DNA of 26,064 bases from contig JAEYVE010000075.1 in NCBI GenBank assembly GCA_023432025.1, forward strand, positions 1-26,064, in the 5' to 3' direction. Origin of the DNA: Pseudomonadota bacterium (GTDB lineage: Bacteria; Myxococcota_A; Polyangia; Polyangiales; Polyangiaceae). The notes beneath the pieces were generated by a model. That model saw nothing but the letters and a program-made list of their open reading frames with translations. It was not told the DNA's origin and searched no databases. Shown here in pieces: positions 22,881 through 26,064 of the stretch. Position 1 is the stretch's first letter. Every line of letters starts with the position of its first letter. Made by a program: the position numbers and the translations under genes.

Positions 22881-23469
22881 ATTTGCTCGGTTTCGAGGCG
22901 CTCGGCGGACACTCGGTGTTGCAGGCCACGGTCTTCCCGTCGGGGCACACCTTCGGGGTGCCGTCGCAGCGATCGAACTCGCAGCCTCGCGTGTTCGGGG
23001 CGCCAGCGGAGCAGGTCAGCAAGCAGGACGCGCCGGGCTCGCACTCGACGTGGCACGGCCCGGACTTGCACTCGAAGTCGCAGGTGCTGCCGCGCTTGCA
23101 GCGGCAGGTGCCGTTCGCGCACTCGCCGGCGCAGCTGGTGTTGGGCGCGCAGTCGACGTGGCAAGGCGGGGCAACGCAGCGAAAATCGCAGTTGGAGCCC
23201 GAGCCACACTCGCAATCGCCGTTGGCGCATTCGGCCTTGCAGTGGTCGTTGTCGCCCTCGCATTTCACGTGGCACGGAGGCGCGTCGCACCAGATGTCAC
23301 AGCTCGCGCCGCGCGCGCAGTAGCAATCTGCGTTGGCGCATACGCCGAAGCCTTCATCGTCGTCACAGCCACCGACGCCGACCGACGCGAGCAGGGCGAA
23401 CGAGACGAGGCAGGCGCGGCGGAGCGCAGAGCGGAGCCAGTGGGACGGGCGGTGCGCTGGAAGTGTCAT
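22879..23469 (-). CDS. Lipoprotein with three cysteine-rich repeats
   Basis: A protein of 196 residues. The signal peptide ends in GVGGC with the lipidated cysteine at 35, followed by DDDEG; in enterobacteria Asp after the cysteine is an inner-membrane retention signal, but the rule may not hold here. Residues 44-153 consist of about three copies of a 36-37-residue unit with the pattern CxCxxGxxCDxxCxxxPCHVxC, then CANGxC. The PCHV elements lie at 65-68, 102-105 and 138-141. Spacing is very regular, with a cysteine every three to seven residues, so the mature protein should be an extended disulfide ladder outside the cytoplasm. A shorter Cys segment ends it. I know no named function. It lies 76 bases downstream of the TlpA-like gene, with a 20-bp palindrome in the gap. 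Confidence 0.85.
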   Translation of the reverse strand: MTLPAHRPSHWLRSALRRACLVSFALLASVGVGGCDDDEGFGVCANADCYCARGASCDIWCDAPPCHVKCEGDNDHCKAECANGDCECGSGSNCDFRCVAPPCHVDCAPNTSCAGECANGTCRCKRGSTCDFECKSGPCHVECEPGASCLLTCSAGAPNTRGCEFDRCDGTPKVCPDGKTVACNTECPPSASKPSK

Positions 23470-23489
23470 GGCCCGGTAGTTTTACGAGA

Positions 23490-23509
23490 GGTTGGGCCCG
23501 GGCCCAACC
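23490..23509. repeat. Perfect 20-bp palindrome
   Basis: GGTTGGGCCCGGGCCCAACC is an uninterrupted palindrome in the 76-base gap between the TlpA-like stop (23546) and the Cys-repeat lipoprotein start (23469). It lies 20 bases upstream of that start codon. It may be an operator, or an RNA hairpin ending or attenuating transcription from the TlpA-like gene; no T-tract follows. Confidence 0.85.
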
Positions 23510-23545
23510 AGCGCGGCTTCACGCCGGCTCGCGACGGGGCGCCAT

Positions 23546-24259
23546 TCACTGGCGGGAGTCTTGCCCCGGCGCGAGCCCGAACGTTGCTTCGCCATCGATG
23601 TGCTTGCCGGCGAGAAAGCCGTCGATGATGGGCAAGAGCTCGTTTTCGTACACCGGGCCGCCCCAGAAGTAGCGAAGCTTGCCCTCGGCATCGAAGAGGA
23701 AAGTGGCCGGGAGCATGCCGCGCCAACGCGGATTCAGGGCGAGCTTGAAGGCCGAAAGTGGACGGTCTGCCACGTACACCGGCGGTTTGCCGCCTTGCTC
23801 GTTCAAAAAAGCGAGCGCAGCTTGTTCGGACTCGGGTTCGTCCACGCTGACGAACAACACCTCGACCCCCTGCGCCGAGAGGTTCTGCATGAGGCCGACC
23901 AGCATCGGCATTTCGCGACGGCAGGGGCCGCACCAGCTGGCCCAGGCGTTGACGAGCGTCGCTCGGTTGCCGGTCGTCTTCATGTAGGTGACGAGCTCGT
24001 CGCCAGTCACTCTCCGGAGGGGCGCGTCGGGCGCGTCCGCGCGGCCGAGGACGACGGGACCGCTCGGCGTGCCGCCCGGCGCGTCCACGGCCCGAGGGGC
24101 AGGCGCGGAGGGACCCTCGACGCGCTCACGCGGGGAAGCGGAAGGGGCGTCCGACGACGCGGGCTCGTCGCTCACGCGCTCCGCGCGCGAGCACCCGACG
24201 AGGCCCGAAAGTACCAGAACCCAAGCAACGGCGGGGACGAGCGATGTCGGACGGAACAC
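23546..24259 (-). CDS. TlpA/ResA-like thioredoxin-fold lipoprotein
   Basis: A protein of 237 residues from a GTG at 24259, which puts the lipobox cysteine (LVGC) at residue 23; a GTG at 24322 would add 21 residues before the signal. After a Ser/Pro/Glu-rich spacer of about 60 residues comes a thioredoxin fold with the redox motif WCGPC (109-113, active cysteines 110 and 113), a following EMPMLVGL helix, VLFVSVDEPE and the cis-proline loop MLPATFLFD. Such proteins reduce or oxidise disulfides on the outer side of the inner membrane, often for cytochrome c maturation. No cytochrome gene is near. The gene directly downstream encodes the Cys-repeat lipoprotein, so that protein is a possible client. 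The nadA gene lies just upstream. Confidence 0.88.
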   Translation of the reverse strand: MFRPTSLVPAVAWVLVLSGLVGCSRAERVSDEPASSDAPSASPRERVEGPSAPAPRAVDAPGGTPSGPVVLGRADAPDAPLRRVTGDELVTYMKTTGNRATLVNAWASWCGPCRREMPMLVGLMQNLSAQGVEVLFVSVDEPESEQAALAFLNEQGGKPPVYVADRPLSAFKLALNPRWRGMLPATFLFDAEGKLRYFWGGPVYENELLPIIDGFLAGKHIDGEATFGLAPGQDSRQ

Positions 24260-24394
24260 GAGGGAGACTCTGCGGGCGGCCGCTCCTTGGCGCAAGTGAG
24301 CGGCCGAGCCGGAACGGACCACGCGAGGGGAGAGAGCGTCCGGGCCGCGGCTGCGTGCCGACGGTGGTTCTCGGAAAGGGAGCTCGGCGTGTGC

Positions 24395-25339
24395 TCAGCT
24401 GAGCTCGAGCATGCGCTCGATGGGGCGAAGCGCGGCCTTGCGCGCGGCTTCGTCCATCACGAGCTCGGGCGTGAGGTCGCGGAGCGCCAGGTACACCTTT
24501 TCGGGGGTGTTCAGGCGCATGAAGGGGCATTCGTTGCAGTGGCAGTTGCCGTCCGGTGGAGCGGCGACGAACAGCTTGTCGGGGTTCTCCTTCTGCATCT
24601 GGTGCAAGATGCCGCTCTCGGTCACGACGATGAACTCGCGAGCGGGGTCACTCTTGGCGAAACGCAAGAGCGCCGCTGTCGAGCCGATGAAGTGCGCGAG
24701 GTCGAGCAGCGCCTCCTCGCACTCGGGGTGGGCGATGATTTTCGCCTCGGGGTGCGCGCGCTGGAGCTCGAGGAGCTTCTTCAGGCTGAACGTTTCGTGC
24801 ACGACGCAGCTGCCCTGCCAGAGCACCATGTCCCGCCCGGTCTTTTTGATGAGGTATTTCCCGAGGTTCTTGTCGGGAGCGAACAGGATTCTTTGATCCG
24901 CCGGAACCGAACGCACGATTTTTTCTGCGTTGGACGACGTACAGATGATGTCGCTCTCTGCCTTCACGGCGGCCGAGCAATTGATGTAGCTGATGGTGAC
25001 CGAGCCCGGGTGCCGCGCCTTCCACGCGCGGAAGCGATCCACCGGACAGCCATCGGCGAGCGAGCAGCCGGCCGCCATGTCCGGCACCAACACGAGGCGC
25101 TCGGGGTTCAGAATTTTGGCTACCTCCGCCATGAAGTGAACGCCGGCGAAGAGAATGACGTCCGCGCTGGTGCGCTTCGCTTCTTGCGCGAGTTGCAGTG
25201 AGTCGCCGATGAAGTCCGCGAGGTCCTGAACCTCACCTTCTTGGTAGTAGTGCGCGAGCAGGACCGCGTTGCGCTCCTTCTTCAGGCGGCGGATCTCCTC
25301 GTCGATGTCGAGGGAGCGAAGGTCCAACGGGGCGTTCAT
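24395..25339 (-). CDS. nadA: Quinolinate synthase NadA
   Basis: A protein of 314 residues. NadA condenses iminoaspartate with dihydroxyacetone phosphate to quinolinate in NAD synthesis and needs a [4Fe-4S] cluster. The three expected cysteine ligands are visible: C92 in AAGCSLADGC, C178 in WQGSCVVHE and C271 in CHCNECPFM, the last with a CxxC as in E. coli NadA. LLAHYYQEGEVQDLADFIGDS at the N-terminus and VTESGILHQM near 239 are also typical. The ATG at 25339 directly precedes the conserved start. Its frame continues upstream to 25411 without homology. No nadB or nadC is present. It lies between thyX and the TlpA-like gene on the same strand. Confidence 0.97.
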   Translation of the reverse strand: MNAPLDLRSLDIDEEIRRLKKERNAVLLAHYYQEGEVQDLADFIGDSLQLAQEAKRTSADVILFAGVHFMAEVAKILNPERLVLVPDMAAGCSLADGCPVDRFRAWKARHPGSVTISYINCSAAVKAESDIICTSSNAEKIVRSVPADQRILFAPDKNLGKYLIKKTGRDMVLWQGSCVVHETFSLKKLLELQRAHPEAKIIAHPECEEALLDLAHFIGSTAALLRFAKSDPAREFIVVTESGILHQMQKENPDKLFVAAPPDGNCHCNECPFMRLNTPEKVYLALRDLTPELVMDEAARKAALRPIERMLELS

Positions 25340-25562
25340 GGCTGGCTCGGGGTGGGGTGGACGAGGCAGACCACGCCGGCAGGGCGCCGTCCGCTTTCCC
25401 ACGGCGTACATTTGTGGCCACGGGGTGAGCCGGTCAAGCGGGCCAGCCCCAAGGCGTGTCGGACTGGGGCAACAGAGCCGTTTTCCAGCGCGGCCTCGTC
25501 GAGCTCGAGGAAGCCCTGCGGGATCGGTGTGGGCCTCGCGGCGTCGCGTTGGCTACGCCGCG
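25340..25562. other. Intergenic region between thyX and nadA
   Basis: These 223 bases follow the thyX stop and precede the nadA start, both on the minus strand. The thyX end of the gap carries a hairpin (annotated separately). The rest should hold a nadA promoter, but I see no clear boxes, and no riboswitch or RNA gene is recognised. Confidence 0.4.
25537..25562 (-). terminator. Hairpin directly after thyX
   Basis: CGCGGCGT (25537-25544) and ACGCCGCG (25555-25562) form a perfect eight-base stem around a ten-base loop, immediately after the thyX stop codon (25565-25563). No T-tract follows, so it is a candidate terminator or 3'-end stabiliser only. Confidence 0.45.
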
Positions 25563-26064
25563 TCAAGGCTCCGGCAGGCGATCTCCCGAGGGGACTGCGC
25601 GCGCGAAGCGATCCTGAAAGTGCTCGCCAGGGAGTCCCCGGCTCACGTCCAGCGTGAAGCTCGGGCGTTCTTTGGGCCCGAGCTTCCCGAGGAGCTCGCG
25701 CGCTTCCCGGCCGCTGAGACCCAGCTCGCCGAGCGCGGCGGAGTCGACTGAGCCGCCTTCGCTGACCAAACCGTCGCCAGCGACGCGCACCAAGCGTCGC
25801 AGCGCCTCGAGCTCCATATGGCTCATGCGCGTGCCGCACACGTCGTAGTCGAGCCACGCCTCGTAGCTCAGCGGAGCGACCTTCTCGAGCATGCCCGCCA
25901 TGACGCGGCCGTACTCTTGAATTTCCCATTGGGCGTGGGAGTCCACGCGCAGGGTCAAGAAGTGCAGCAGGTTGTGGAGATCGATCTTCCAGTACCACTG
26001 CGTGTACGTCGAGAGTGGTAGGTCGATGCGCGCGAGCTCACGCGCGATTTCCTCTCCCGTGAGC
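25563..26064 (-). CDS. thyX: Flavin-dependent thymidylate synthase ThyX, C-terminal part (runs off right edge)
   Basis: The frame is open to the right edge and gives 166 residues. The visible core reads TQWYWKIDLHNLLHFLTLRVDSHAQWEIQEYG, of which TQWYWKIDLHNLLHFL and DSHAQWEI are the ThyX landmarks; the Arg and His there line the flavin and dUMP sites. ThyX makes dTMP from dUMP using methylene-tetrahydrofolate and FAD. The RHR motif of the family would lie outside the window. After the core (ending near SHMELEALRRLV) there is an extra tail of about 80 residues, rich in Gly, Leu, Arg and Glu, ending GDRLPEP. This makes the C-terminus longer than in typical ThyX. It is upstream of nadA on the same strand. 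Confidence 0.93.
   Translation of the reverse strand, partial: LTGEEIARELARIDLPLSTYTQWYWKIDLHNLLHFLTLRVDSHAQWEIQEYGRVMAGMLEKVAPLSYEAWLDYDVCGTRMSHMELEALRRLVRVAGDGLVSEGGSVDSAALGELGLSGREARELLGKLGPKERPSFTLDVSRGLPGEHFQDRFARAVPSGDRLPEP

Noticed and set aside
23050..23628. 192-residue plus-strand frame
   Set aside because: It is antisense to the Cys-repeat lipoprotein gene and is an Ala/Val/Arg-rich shadow.
23492..25201. 569-residue plus-strand frame
   Set aside because: It is antisense to the TlpA-like and nadA genes, both of which have clear catalytic motifs.
1..26064. Prophage, transposon, toxin-antitoxin or anti-phage system
   Set aside because: No integrase, transposase, restriction, nuclease, toxin or phage structural gene could be recognised on either strand.

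Overview
The window is very GC-rich, almost fully coding and split evenly between the strands. It carries the marks of a myxobacterium (Myxococcota, probably a Polyangia-type lineage): many predicted lipoproteins, glycine-rich secreted proteins with small cysteine modules, a C-terminal MYXO-CTERM-like sorting signal, and start codons that are often GTG or TTG. This placement is inferred from protein style; no rRNA or other marker gene is present. I found no tRNA, rRNA, CRISPR array, transposase, integrase or phage gene. No intergenic gap exceeds 245 bases.

Left part (1-9280): the start of a PhaR-type polyhydroxyalkanoate regulator runs off the left edge. It diverges from a lipoprotein-like protein that joins a PDZ domain to a degenerate NuoH-like (complex I subunit 1) membrane domain. 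Next, on the minus strand, come an SseB-family protein with a histidine-rich N-terminus and a PlsC-type acyltransferase. A 1503-residue P-type ATPase of the mycobacterial CtpI style follows, with a dead N-terminal ATPase copy and a live C-terminal one, and then a small lipoprotein.

Middle (9326-17211): a branched-chain aminotransferase lacking the usual PLP-N1 glutamate, a TraB-family membrane protein, a fold-type I aminotransferase, a MYXO-CTERM-like surface protein whose TTG start is fixed by a strong Shine-Dalgarno sequence, a small unknown protein, a FolB (dihydroneopterin aldolase) with a cupin-like tail, a Gly/Cys-rich lipoprotein, a small beta-rich unknown protein and a five-helix membrane protein.

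Right part (17359-26064): an apparent operon of an LpoA-like periplasmic-binding lipoprotein, TsaE and an MlaE-type permease, then an LtaS/EptA-like membrane sulfatase-fold enzyme. On the minus strand there follow (in map order) a Cys-repeat lipoprotein, a TlpA-like thioredoxin lipoprotein, quinolinate synthase NadA, and the C-terminal part of ThyX running off the right edge. The convergent pairs ending at 9280/9326, 16080/16153 and 22869/22879 are separated or overlapped by clear hairpins.

The window is mainly housekeeping and envelope genes rather than a mobile or defence island. The least ordinary items are the PDZ-NuoH-like fusion, the half-dead tandem P-type ATPase, the FolB-cupin-like fusion, the Glu-to-Ala change in the BCAT active site, and an uninterrupted 20-bp palindrome at 23490-23509. 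I did not find convincing evidence of a wholly new multi-gene system.
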